A DNA stretch of 64,000 nt from assembly GCA_964358545.1 (NCBI GenBank), contig CAYHQN010000005.1, forward strand, positions 13,184 to 77,183, given 5' to 3'. Position 1 is the stretch's first letter, and every line of letters begins with the position of its first letter. The notes beneath the pieces are model-generated. The model worked only from the letters and a program-made list of their open reading frames with translations, made no database searches and had not been told where the DNA came from. Below are positions 42,581-52,900 of this stretch, piece by piece. The position numbers and the translations under genes are program-made. The DNA is from CAINVV01 sp031432175. GTDB lineage: Bacteria; Bacteroidota; Bacteroidia; Bacteroidales; Prolixibacteraceae.

Positions 42581-42601
42581 AGGCCGGAGGAAGGATAAAG
42601 G
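42566..42601. repeat. 18-bp tandem duplication at the end of the Sel1 gene
   Basis: CCGGAGGAAGGATAAAGG occurs twice in a row, at 42566-42583 and 42584-42601. The first copy contains the Sel1-gene stop codon. Confidence 0.85.
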
Positions 42602-42735
42602 ATAAAGTCAAAAGGATAAAGTAAGAACGCCGCGATCAAAATCGTGGCGTTCTTACTTTATCCTCTAATTAACAGGGGTAAATGTTCATTCCGAACAAAT
42701 GCCACTTTATCCTTTTGACTTTATCCTTTATCCTT
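42591..42735. repeat. Nested inverted repeats: 32-bp perfect outer arms, 24-bp inner hairpin
   Basis: The outer arms 42591-42622 and 42704-42735 are exact complements built of AAGGATAAAG units. Inside, 42613-42636 and 42641-42664 form a 24-bp stem with one mismatch and a CAAA loop. The inner left arm overlaps the outer left arm, so the two hairpins compete. The right outer arm includes the purL stop. The structure probably terminates both convergent genes. Confidence 0.9.
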
Positions 42736-45700
42736 TTCTTCAATCCACCTCCTTGCATTCACAAAGGCTTCAATCCACGGTGTGACCTGATCTGTTTTTC
42801 GTTCAGCAGGGTAGTATCCCCATTGCCATGGATAGATTGCCCTTTCAAGATGTGGCATCATGGCCAGGTGCCTGCCGTCAACAGAGCAAATGGCTGCCGT
42901 ATTGTAATCTGAACCGTTTGGATTTCCCGGATAGTTGGCGAAGGAGTATTTCATTGGGATTTTGTATTGATCTTCGCCTTCAGGTATAGAAAACTTTCCT
43001 TCCCCGTGTGCCACCCAAATCCCTAGTTTTTTACCCGTAAGTGATTTCAGCATAATAGATTCGTTATCAAGAATATCTACATTCAAAAAAGCTGATTCGA
43101 ATTTGTGGGATTCGTTGTGCAACATCTTCATTTTCTTTTTTCTCTCCGGATAAATGAGATTCAGGGCAACCATTAGCTGACAACCGTTACAAACGCCTAA
43201 ACTCAGGGTGTCTTTTCTTTTGTAGAAATTATCCAGGGCTGCTTTCGCCCTTTCATTGTACTTAAAAGCGCCGGCCCAACCAATTGCTGAACCAAGAACA
43301 TCTGAATTTGAAAATCCGCCAACAAAAACAATGAGATTGATATCTTCAAGTGTTTCACGACCGGTGATCAGGTCGGTCATGTGGACATCTTTTACATCAA
43401 ATCCGGCCAGATAAAGACTCCAGGCCATCTCTCTGTCACCATTCACGCCCTTCTCCCTGATAATTGCAGCTTTTATGCCCGTTTGTGTTCGCCGCCTGGG
43501 ATATATGCCAAATGAGGAGAAATTTCCGGCAAAATCACCAAAATTGAAAGTGAGCACATTTTGTTTGTAGTTATTGAGACGATTCAATGCCAATTTTTCT
43601 CCACATTGCTTTTTGTCGAGCAGGTAAGAAGGTCTATACCAGTTTTCCCTAAGCTTGTCTATTTCGAAAATATATTGTTCGGAAGAATTGGAAATTCTGA
43701 TTACTCTTTCTGCCAAAGGTCTCCCGATAGGAATGCACTTCACATTCGCTTGTTGAAACAGTTTTTCAAATTTAACAGGATCATTAGCCTGAACAATAAC
43801 TCCCGGATTCTCGCTAAACAACGCTTTTACACTGTCTGATTCGTTGAGTAACGAGATATCTGCCTCAATTCCTCCGAAATTTTGTGCGAAGCAACTTTCT
43901 AGCAGCGTAACTATCAGTCCTCCAGACGATATATCATGTCCGGAAGCTACAAGACCCAAACTGATTGCCTCCTGAAGGGTTTGAAATGCCTTTGCGAAGT
44001 AGGCGGGATCAGACACTGTAGGTGACTCTTCTCCAACAGTAGCCAGGATTTGTCCAAGTGAACTACCTCCCAACACCCTGGCAGATTTGGAGAAATCGAT
44101 GTAATAAATTGTTTTCGCAGGATCATTGACCAGAACCGGCTCAATGATATTTTTAAGGTTGGAAATTTCGCCGGAAGCCGAAATGATCACTGTACCCGGA
44201 GCATAAACAACCTCATCCTTGTATTTCTGCGTCATGGATAAGGAATCTTTTCCGGTAGGAATATTGATTCCCAAAGCACAGGCAAAATCTGAAGCAGCTT
44301 CAACTGCCTGGTACAATCGCGCGTTTTCACCCGGATTTTTGGCCGGCCACATCCAATTGGCAGAAAGTGAAACTCCTTTGAGTCCATGGGTGAGGGGAGC
44401 CCAAACAATGTTGGTAAGGGCCTCTGCAATGGAAAGTATGGAACCATTGGCAGGATTAATTAACCCAGCGGCAGGTGCATGTCCGAGCGAAGTGGCAATC
44501 CCTCTGATACCCTGGTAATCAATGGCAACGGCTCCGAGGTTATTCAAAGGAAGTTGCAATTCACCTGCGCATTGCTGTTTGGCGATTCTTCCGGTTACGG
44601 AACGGTCAACTTTGTTGGTGAGCCAGTCTTTGCAACCAACTGATTCAAGTTGTATAATTTGCTCTAAATAACTGTATATTAATTCTTTGTAATACTTAAT
44701 TTCTGAAAAAAATTGATCCGGGGTCCTGTCTTCAAGTAAGGTGCGAGGCGGTTTGCCAAAGAGGGTAGCCAACTCCATGTCGATGTGGCGCTCCCCGTTT
44801 TTACGGTTGACAAATGTAAATCTATGGTCTCCGGTAGTCTCTCCAATCACATAAAAGGGTGATCTTTCGCGCTCAGCAATGCGTTGAATCCAGTCTAAAT
44901 TTTCTTTCCCGGTTACAAAGCCCATTCGTTCCTGGGATTCATTTCCAACAATCTCTTTTGCAGAAAGGGTGGGATCACCTACCGGAAGTTGGTCTACAAA
45001 TATCTGTCCTCCGGTTTCCTCGACCAATTCGGAGAGACAGTTCAGGTGACCTCCCGCGCCATGATCGTGGATGGAGACGATGGGGTTTTTGCCTGATTCG
45101 GCCAAAGAGCGAATCGTATTGTAGGCTCTTTTTTGCATCTCAGGATTGGCACGTTGCACGGCATTCAATTCGATATGGCTTTCGAAGGCGCCCGTATCTA
45201 CCGAGGAAACAGCACCACCACCCATGCCAATACGGTAATTGTCACCACCAAGCAGGACAACGCTTTCCCCTGTTTGAGGTATACCCTTCAGGCTGTCCTC
45301 TTTTCTGGCATATCCGATACCTCCGGCCTGCATAATTACCTTGTCATAACCATATTTTTTTTGGTTTTCAGCATGTTCAAATGTCAAAACGGAGCCATTG
45401 ATAAGCGGCTGTCCAAACTTATTTCCAAAATCAGAAGCTCCATTAGATGCTTTAATCAAAAGTTCTTCCGGATTGTGATACAGCCACTTGCGTGGCTCGA
45501 AATGTTGCTCCCAAGTTCGGTTATTTTCGTCATTTCTGGAATATGAGGTCATGTAAACTGCTGTTCCTGCAATCGGATAACTTCCTTTGCCTCCAGCCAT
45601 GCGATCGCGGATTTCGCCGCCGGTTCCGGTAGCTGCTCCGTTGAAAGGTTCTACCGTGGTGGGAAAATTATGCGTTTCAGCTTTTAAAGAGAGAACCGTT

Positions 45701-46410
45701 TCGATGTCAGTAACCTGAAAATAGTCCGGCTGATCTGCCGAGGCGGGAGCAAATTGCTCTGCGGCAGGACCTTCGCTGAAGGAGCAGTTGTCTTTGTATG
45801 CCGAAACTACTGTATTTGGATTGGTTTTGGTTGTTTTCTTGATCATTTCGAACAGCGTCTGCTGCTTTTCAATGCCATCGATGACAAAAGTTCCATTGAA
45901 AATTTTGTGCCGGCAGTGCTCAGAATTTACTTGAGAAAATCCAAACACCTCACTATCAGTTAGTTTTCTGTCTATTTTGACTGCTACTTCTTCAAGGTAT
46001 TGAATTTCATCCGGACTCAATGCCAATCCCTCTTGCTTGTTGTATGCAGAGATATCATCAATATAAAGAACTGGATCAGGCTGATGGTTGATGGTAAAAA
46101 GCGATTGGGTCAATCCCTTGTAGAAGGCCTGAAGCATGGGATCGAAGCTGCTTTGAGCATTGCCATCGATGAATTCTTCGATGCGAATTATCCCGCTAAT
46201 TCCCATATTTTGGGTTATCTCAACGGCATTGGTACTCCATGGAGTGATCATTTCCTTGCGCGGACCTACAAATTGACCTCCCAATTGATCGGCCCGGATC
46301 ATTTTGGCATCTCCGAAAAGCCAACACAATTTGTCTATATCTGTTTGATTCAATGAAATTTGGGTTCCTACAGCAATCGTTTTGCTGCTCTCTTTGAAGA
46401 AGAGGATCAT
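42721..46410 (-). CDS. purL: Phosphoribosylformylglycinamidine synthase (single-chain PurL)
   Basis: This enzyme makes FGAM from FGAR and glutamine in purine synthesis. At 1229 aa it is the long one-chain form. The N-terminal and linker domains are followed by two AIRS-like ATP domains, with SQVNSEHCRHKIFNGTF, LKAETHNFPTTVEPF and GTGGEIRDR. The C-terminal glutaminase domain carries the catalytic Cys in SLGVCNGCQLMVALN and the His-Glu in MMPHLERAIYP. The stop lies inside the right arm of a 32-bp inverted repeat. No other purine genes are adjacent. Confidence 0.96.
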   Translation of the reverse strand: MILFFKESSKTIAVGTQISLNQTDIDKLCWLFGDAKMIRADQLGGQFVGPRKEMITPWSTNAVEITQNMGISGIIRIEEFIDGNAQSSFDPMLQAFYKGLTQSLFTINHQPDPVLYIDDISAYNKQEGLALSPDEIQYLEEVAVKIDRKLTDSEVFGFSQVNSEHCRHKIFNGTFVIDGIEKQQTLFEMIKKTTKTNPNTVVSAYKDNCSFSEGPAAEQFAPASADQPDYFQVTDIETVLSLKAETHNFPTTVEPFNGAATGTGGEIRDRMAGGKGSYPIAGTAVYMTSYSRNDENNRTWEQHFEPRKWLYHNPEELLIKASNGASDFGNKFGQPLINGSVLTFEHAENQKKYGYDKVIMQAGGIGYARKEDSLKGIPQTGESVVLLGGDNYRIGMGGGAVSSVDTGAFESHIELNAVQRANPEMQKRAYNTIRSLAESGKNPIVSIHDHGAGGHLNCLSELVEETGGQIFVDQLPVGDPTLSAKEIVGNESQERMGFVTGKENLDWIQRIAERERSPFYVIGETTGDHRFTFVNRKNGERHIDMELATLFGKPPRTLLEDRTPDQFFSEIKYYKELIYSYLEQIIQLESVGCKDWLTNKVDRSVTGRIAKQQCAGELQLPLNNLGAVAIDYQGIRGIATSLGHAPAAGLINPANGSILSIAEALTNIVWAPLTHGLKGVSLSANWMWPAKNPGENARLYQAVEAASDFACALGINIPTGKDSLSMTQKYKDEVVYAPGTVIISASGEISNLKNIIEPVLVNDPAKTIYYIDFSKSARVLGGSSLGQILATVGEESPTVSDPAYFAKAFQTLQEAISLGLVASGHDISSGGLIVTLLESCFAQNFGGIEADISLLNESDSVKALFSENPGVIVQANDPVKFEKLFQQANVKCIPIGRPLAERVIRISNSSEQYIFEIDKLRENWYRPSYLLDKKQCGEKLALNRLNNYKQNVLTFNFGDFAGNFSSFGIYPRRRTQTGIKAAIIREKGVNGDREMAWSLYLAGFDVKDVHMTDLITGRETLEDINLIVFVGGFSNSDVLGSAIGWAGAFKYNERAKAALDNFYKRKDTLSLGVCNGCQLMVALNLIYPERKKKMKMLHNESHKFESAFLNVDILDNESIMLKSLTGKKLGIWVAHGEGKFSIPEGEDQYKIPMKYSFANYPGNPNGSDYNTAAICSVDGRHLAMMPHLERAIYPWQWGYYPAERKTDQVTPWIEAFVNARRWIEEKDKG

Positions 46411-46463
46411 GTAGCCGGATTTAATGGTAAAACGTCAGCGAAGATAGGGAGAAGACATTGAAA

Positions 46464-46595
46464 AATTACAAATTACAAATTACAAATTAAAGATTTGTGA
46501 TGAGTTGGATCGTGATGGCTATTCCATCCCAATGCATTTCAAAACCTAAATACCTGATTCCCTAATTTTTAATTTGTAATCTGTAATTTGTAATT
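46464..46595. repeat. 28-bp inverted repeat of AATTACA units
   Basis: The arms 46464-46491 and 46568-46595 match in inverted orientation except for one base. They are made of AATTACA and AATTTGT units. The 76-base interior shows nothing else. It fills the gap between purL (divergent start) and the flavoprotein gene stop. Confidence 0.85.
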
Positions 46596-46597
46596 GA

Positions 46598-48073
46598 TTA
46601 AGGTTTCCATTCGGTCACCCTGATCAAATTGGGAAATGCCTGCGGTTTAAAAATAGACTGGTCGTAAAATACGCGAAGACACTCCTGAATTCCTTCCGTT
46701 ACGCTGGGATGCGGATGGATGCTTTGTAGTACTTCCTGAACACGGATATCGGCATTGATCAGATAGGCAATCGAAACGATAAAAGCAGATGCCTGTGGTC
46801 CGGCGGCGCGCATCCCCAAAATTCTGTCGGATCCATCGTTGCTGACCATGATTTTAACAAAGCCGTTGGTGTTTCTCATGGCTATTGTTCTGTTTACCAA
46901 TTCATTAGAATAATAAGCAGCTTTGTATGGAATACCTTTGCTTTGGAGCATCTTCTCATTGGCACCCACTGCGGCAAGTTCCGGCTTAAAGAACATTAGG
47001 GTTGGCATGTGAGAATAGTCGAGTAAATAAGTGGTTTTACCGAAAATTGCCTCTACAATGAAACGGCCCTGCTCTTCGGCCACTCCATACAGCGCTTTTT
47101 GACCCGTCACATCGCCGGCGGCAAAAATATTACATTCGCCAAAATTAGAAAGGGCGCACTCCTCGTTAATTTTAAGATAACCTTTGCTGGCGGTTTCAAT
47201 GCCTGCATTTTCGAGACAAAGGCCTGCTGTATTGGGATCCCGGCCTATGGAAATGAGAATGATGTCTACTTCAACCACACTGCTGTGTCCATCTTCGTAA
47301 TCCAGGACAACCTCAAGGTAATTGCTCTTCTTTCTTACTGTGCGAAGGGTGGCAGTACGGTGGATAGTCACCCCGTTCTTTTCAAGATTTCGCGAAACAA
47401 AATCGCTAACATCATCATCTTCAAAGGGAATAACTCTGTGTGTGCGGTCGAGCAAATGCACCTCAGTTTGTTTGAAGTTGGAGAAGATGGTGGCAAATTC
47501 ACAGCCAATGATACCTGAACCAATGATCATCATTCGTTCAGGGAAAGATTCAAGATTCAGAATTCCATCTGAGTCGAGTATCTGCTTCTGGTCAATCACC
47601 AGGTCAGGGTGGGGGCGGGGTACGGAACCTGTAGCTATAATAATGTATTCGGCATTGATAACTTCTAGGCCTTCCTGATTTTTAATTTCCAATGTATGGC
47701 GGTCAAGAAACCTGGCAAATCCTTGTTTGTAGGTGATGCTTCCTGGTTGTTTATCCCGGTTTGAGAAGGTCTCAATTTGTGAAAGGATCTGATTTTGCTT
47801 CGTTTTTGCAGCCTGCAAGACCGTTTTTTTAACCAGGTTGTAGTCGACCTGGAGACCCGAAGCGCGGTAACCGCGGTCAACAGCTGCCGCAACAGCATAA
47901 TCGGCAGAAAGTTCCCACATGGTCTTTGAGGTGAGCGGACCGTTCATAATTCCATTACCGCCTAGATGCCCTGCCTCGATGATACAAACGCTTTTTCCAA
48001 AGTCGAGGGCACGCATGGTCGCTGCTAAACCACCTGGTCCACTGCCAATTACCGCAAGATCAAACTGCTTCAT
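46598..48073 (-). CDS. Lipoamide-dehydrogenase-like flavoprotein lacking the redox disulfide
   Basis: The protein has the fold of FAD/NAD(P) pyridine-nucleotide disulfide oxidoreductases, about 491 aa. Visible are the FAD motif GSGPGG (10-15), the NAD motif MMIIGSGIIGCEFATIF, the FAAGDVTGQKALYGVA segment, and the dimerisation domain with HPHPSVTEGIQE. At the site where lipoamide dehydrogenase has GGTCLNVGCIPSK, it reads GGNGIMNGPLTSK, so both redox cysteines are missing (G41 and P46). A disulfide reductase role is therefore unlikely. The catalytic His-Glu dyad is retained, so it may act as a transhydrogenase or diaphorase-like enzyme (inference). I chose ATG 48073; the frame from 48109 adds 12 residues. 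Confidence 0.85.
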   Translation of the reverse strand: MKQFDLAVIGSGPGGLAATMRALDFGKSVCIIEAGHLGGNGIMNGPLTSKTMWELSADYAVAAAVDRGYRASGLQVDYNLVKKTVLQAAKTKQNQILSQIETFSNRDKQPGSITYKQGFARFLDRHTLEIKNQEGLEVINAEYIIIATGSVPRPHPDLVIDQKQILDSDGILNLESFPERMMIIGSGIIGCEFATIFSNFKQTEVHLLDRTHRVIPFEDDDVSDFVSRNLEKNGVTIHRTATLRTVRKKSNYLEVVLDYEDGHSSVVEVDIILISIGRDPNTAGLCLENAGIETASKGYLKINEECALSNFGECNIFAAGDVTGQKALYGVAEEQGRFIVEAIFGKTTYLLDYSHMPTLMFFKPELAAVGANEKMLQSKGIPYKAAYYSNELVNRTIAMRNTNGFVKIMVSNDGSDRILGMRAAGPQASAFIVSIAYLINADIRVQEVLQSIHPHPSVTEGIQECLRVFYDQSIFKPQAFPNLIRVTEWKP

Positions 48074-48219
48074 ACTGATTATTTGATAGTTGTGACATTC
48101 AAAGTTCAAAGTACGGAAAAAAAAATGAGATGAGCGCCTTTTTGTATTTTGGAAACCACAAAATTTGACTTATTTTGTAGTGACTAAACTGGTTTACTTT
48201 GTCTTTTGAAAAACGGCCA

Positions 48220-48789
48220 ATGATTTCGGAAACCGATTTGATACTTGCCTTAAAGAATGGTGATCTTACTGCTTTTAACGAACTCTTTGATCGTTATGCA
48301 AAACGATTGTTCCATTTTTCAATGGGATATTTGAAATCAACAGCGGATGCTGAGGAAATTGTCCAGGATGTTTTTTTGAAAATCTGGGACAACAGGATAG
48401 AATTGTCAACCCGGAAATCCTTTGAGTCCTATTTGTTTACCATTGCCAGGAATGGCATCTTAAATACAATCCGTAAATCAAAATCAGGGCAAGCTTATCT
48501 GAACTACGTGAAAATTAATCCAGAAAGAAATGTTTTACTCGATGAGGAACTGAATTTCAAGGAGCTTGAAAAAGCATACCACGAAGCCATAGAGCAATTA
48601 AGCCTTAGAAGAAAGGAAATTTATTTATTGAGCAAAGAGCGCTCTCTTTCGAATGCAGAGATTGCAATGAAGATGAATATTTCTGTAAAAACAGTCGAAA
48701 ATCAGATGACCTCAGCCATGGCCAAAATTCGTAAAACCCTTCGTTCACTTGGTTTTTCCGGGATTATCTTTTTTGAATTGTTTTTATAG
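48220..48789 (+). CDS. ECF-type RNA polymerase sigma factor of a polysaccharide utilization locus
   Basis: The protein of about 189 aa is a sigma-70 family ECF factor. Region 2 reads LFDRYAKRLFHFSMGYLKST and DAEEIVQDVFLKIWD; region 4 reads RRKEIYLLSKERSLSNAEIA and TVENQMTSAMAKIRKTLRS. It is followed by a FecR anti-sigma gene and a SusC gene with an STN domain, so it probably drives its own locus when glycan binds SusC. I chose the ATG at 48220 over a TTG at 48199. The C-terminal tail is hydrophobic (SGIIFFELFL). Confidence 0.92.
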   Translation: MISETDLILALKNGDLTAFNELFDRYAKRLFHFSMGYLKSTADAEEIVQDVFLKIWDNRIELSTRKSFESYLFTIARNGILNTIRKSKSGQAYLNYVKINPERNVLLDEELNFKELEKAYHEAIEQLSLRRKEIYLLSKERSLSNAEIAMKMNISVKTVENQMTSAMAKIRKTLRSLGFSGIIFFELFL

Positions 48790-48865
48790 GTTAAAAAAGA
48801 TTAAAAACTCAATAGGGGTTTTGTGCCCTATAGGTGTATACCAGTTTGAATAACCAAAAGTCAAA

Positions 48866-49912
48866 ATGGGTACAAATCACGAAATAGATTATAAATACTT
48901 GCGCGACCGGATGCTTTCCGGTGAGCTGACCAGCGCTGAAAAGGATGATCTTCTAAGCTATATCCAGTCCTCCTTTCAGGACCATCAGTTGGATTTATTG
49001 ATGCGGGAACACTGGCTGGGCATGGAAAATCAGGAGATTGTCGCTGATGAAATGCAAATCCAGCTTATAAAGGACCAGATCCTTTCCAAAATAAACCAGA
49101 AAATAAATTCATCAAAAAAGGAGCGCCAACTTTTTCCATCCAATTGGAAAGATTATCTGCTGCGTGTTGCCGCTGTGTTGTTTATCCCTCTTTTACTGGG
49201 TTCAGTATTTGTTATTTACCGGATGGACAAACGGTTGGATCAAATGATAGCTTCGACTGCCAACCAGCGAGTGACCGCGAACCCGGGTTCCAGGGTTCAT
49301 TTTACATTGCCTGATCAAACGGAAGTATGGCTGAACTCGGGCAGTATGCTTGAGTTTCCGCTTGCGCTAAATCTACTGGACACTCGGAAAGTTAAATTGT
49401 CGGGGCAAGGATATTTTAAGGTTGCTCATGATTCGGAGCATCCATTTTTCGTTGAAACCGATGGATTAAGTATAAAAGCATTGGGGACTTCGTTTGATGT
49501 ATCAAGTTATAATAATGACAAGCAAATAACATCCACATTGGAAGAGGGATCGATCGCCCTTATCGGTTTGGACGGCAAGGAAGTAACCCGCATTCATCCC
49601 GGACAAAAAGCTATTCTCGATAAAACAACCCATATGGTAGTGGTCAGGGATGTAGAGACTTTGCTAACCACTTCGTGGAAAGACGGAAAACTAATTTTCC
49701 GGAATACATCATTGTCAGATGTAACGGTACAACTCGAAAGATGGTTCAACTGTAAGATACACCTTGATCAGCGGTTAAAGGACTCCGGTTTGATGTACAC
49801 AGCAACAATTCAGGACGAAACTTTAGGGGAAGTGCTGAAAATGATAGAAATATCCACAAGAATAAAAACTTCAATTAAAGAAAGGGAGGTGTATATCAAC
49901 TGTAAAAATTAA
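48866..49912 (+). CDS. FecR family anti-sigma factor
   Basis: The 348-aa protein has an N-terminal cytoplasmic part, a single membrane helix at about residues 94-116 (RVAAVLFIPLLLGSVFVIY), a periplasmic FecR domain (TLPDQTEVWLNSGSMLEF, GQGYFKVAHD) and a C-terminal DUF4974 (IFRNTSLSDVTVQLERWF). It binds and holds the sigma factor until SusC signals through its STN domain. It lies 76 bases after the sigma gene. Confidence 0.95.
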   Translation: MGTNHEIDYKYLRDRMLSGELTSAEKDDLLSYIQSSFQDHQLDLLMREHWLGMENQEIVADEMQIQLIKDQILSKINQKINSSKKERQLFPSNWKDYLLRVAAVLFIPLLLGSVFVIYRMDKRLDQMIASTANQRVTANPGSRVHFTLPDQTEVWLNSGSMLEFPLALNLLDTRKVKLSGQGYFKVAHDSEHPFFVETDGLSIKALGTSFDVSSYNNDKQITSTLEEGSIALIGLDGKEVTRIHPGQKAILDKTTHMVVVRDVETLLTTSWKDGKLIFRNTSLSDVTVQLERWFNCKIHLDQRLKDSGLMYTATIQDETLGEVLKMIEISTRIKTSIKEREVYINCKN

Positions 49913-49999
49913 ATTAAAAAGAGATAAGGGCAGTGTTTGCGGCACCACCCTTAGTGAATCAATCATTTATTAATAATTAACTCAAGAAAAAACAAATTT

Positions 50000-52900
50000 A
50001 TGAAAAAAACTTGGTTCTTAACGAATCACAGGCATTTATTTGCTTGTAGTGAAAAACTCCTAAAAATTATGAAAATTACTATTTTCATTGTAGTTTTTGC
50101 CAGTATGCAAACATTTGCTTTAGACAATTACGCCCAAACAAAAAGAATGGATGTAAAGGTCGACGAGTCAGGTATTGTCGCAGCGCTGGAGAAAATTGAG
50201 GCTCAATCCGAGTTCTTCTTCTTCTACAACAACAAGGTTGTCAAACTTGACAAAAAAATATCAGTTGATCTGAAGGATAAAACGATCAACGAAATATTAG
50301 ATGCGGTATTTAAAGATACAGACATAGAATACACCATCAATAACCGGCAAATTATCCTTTCCGGAAAAGAGACAGGGAGTTTACTAAGCCAGCAACAAAA
50401 ATCAGTATCTGGTAAAGTAACCGATCGAACCGGTGCATCCCTCCCCGGGGCAACTGTGGTTGTAAAAGGAACCACTGGCGGCACCATTACCAATGCTAAC
50501 GGAGATTATACCCTGTCTAATGTCCCTGGAAATGCAACTTTGATCTTCTCATTTATTGGGATGAAAACACAGGAAGTTGCCGTTGGAAACAAGATTGCAA
50601 TTAATGTGACTCTTGCTGAAGAAACTATTGGTATTGAAGAGGTAGTTGCAATTGGTTACGGGACACAGAAAAAAGCTAGTTTAACCGGTTCCGTGGTAGA
50701 AGTAAAAAATGAGAGTATTATCAATACTCCGGTAGCAAATATCACAAATACCTTGTCCGGTAGACTTCCCGGTATATTTGCGGTACAACGGAGTGGTGAA
50801 CCAGGTCAGGATGCAGCCGATATCAGTATTCGTGGTTTCGGTAATTCATTAATTATTGTTGACGGAATAGAGCGTAATTCTACTCAATTTAATCAAATTG
50901 ATCCAAATTCAATTGAAAGTATCACTGTCCTGAAAGATGCATCGGCTTCCATTTATGGGGCGCGTGCCGGTAATGGGGTTATCCTCGTAACTACCAAAAG
51001 AGGGAAAACGGGCAAACCTTTAATCAATTTTAATGTCAGTAATGGATACCAATCAAACACAAGAATGCCTGAATTTGTTAATGCCGGTGAATTCGCAGTG
51101 TCTTTTAATGATGCATTGCGCAATTCAGGGCGGCCTCTCTACTTTTCAGACGCAAAGGTAAAGGAATACAGAGCTATATCAGGAGAAAGTGTTGACTTTA
51201 CTACAGCAGAAAAGGCACAATATGAGGCTAATAAACCATACCTTGCCAATACTGACTGGATTAACGTTGTATTCAAGCCGATTGCGCCAATACAGCAATA
51301 TAATTTAAACTCAAGCGGAGGGAATGACCAGGTTAAGTATTTCATTTCGCTGGGGTATCTTGACCAGAAAAGTGTACTTCGGAGTGGCGACGATAACTTT
51401 AAGAAGTATAGCATTCAGTCCAATATCGATGCTCAAATTACAAAAGATTTATCTGTAGGTTTTGATTTATCAGCGCTTCTCGCGAAAACAGAATATCCCG
51501 GATTTACTATAGGTTCTATATGGAACGCTTTGCTAAATGATGTACCTTCAAAATTGCTTAATAAGGATCCCATGTACCCTACCGGGTTGGGACAAGGATC
51601 AGCCGATGCTGATATAAGCGGATATAAAAAAAATGACACCAAAGAGTTAAGTGGTTCGTTTTCCGTGAATTATTCTGTACCATTTGTTAAAGGATTGACT
51701 GCAAAAGCCAGGGTTGATTATTCTACAACGACCGGTTTTAACAAGAATTTCTCAAAAGGATATAACGTTTACAATTATGACCCGGTGCTGGATACTTATT
51801 CCGTAGCTCGCGGGGGTATGAATGTTCTAACCAATTTAACCGAAGATTACGGAGAGTCTCGTAATCTGTTATCTAAAGTAATGTTGGAATACGAAAATGT
51901 ATTCGGTAAACATGCAATAAAGGCGTTGGCTGTTGCCGAATATACTGATTATAATAAAAATTTCTTCAGTGCGTATCGGACGGGTTATTTGTCAAACGCT
52001 ATTGATCAGTTATTTGCCGGTTCATCTACTGGTATGAAAAATGATGGAAGTGAAAATGCTGATGGGCGAATCAGCTACGCCAGTCGTATAAATTATGCCT
52101 ATTCAAATAAATATTTATTGGAAACGACTTTAAGGTATGACGCTTCTCCCCGGTTTGCCCCGGACCAAAGATGGGGGCTTTTCCCCAGTGTATTGGTAGG
52201 CTGGCGTTTGTCTGAAGAAAATTTTATGAAAGACAACTTTAAATTCGTTAATAATTTAAAGCTCCGGCTGTCTTACGGACAGTCAGGTGTTGATAATATC
52301 GCAAGCTATAACTATCTCTCCGGGTTCTCTTTTGGAGGAGGATATGTTGACAAAACGGGTGATATGCAGTTGGGAATTCAAACAAAGGGACTGGCCAATC
52401 TTTTAGCTACCTGGGAAAAACATACGGTCTATAATGCAGGTATTGATTTTGATCTGTGGAACAGTAAAATATATGGTGGGTTGGATGTTTTTTATAAAGA
52501 GCGTTCCGGCATACTTGCCAAAAGATCAGCATCCTTGCCAAGTACCTTCGGGGCAACTTTACCATCTGAAAACCTGAACAGTATTAATTACCGGGGATTT
52601 GAACTTCAACTTGGGCACACAGGTAAAATCGGTGAATTAAAATATAGAATTGATGGGAATATTGCATGGAACAGGGCGAAAAATGTTCATATTGAAGAAC
52701 CCGACTATTCAACTGCCGATAAATATACAAGATTAAGGTACCAGCAATCCGGTCAATGGACAAACCAGTTTTATGGATTGGATGCCGTTGGCTTGTTCCA
52801 GTCGCAGGCCGAAATTGACGCGTGGCCTGTAATACAGGATAATAATCTTAATAAGACTCTTAAACCGGGCGATATCAAATACCTGGATTTTAATGGGGAT

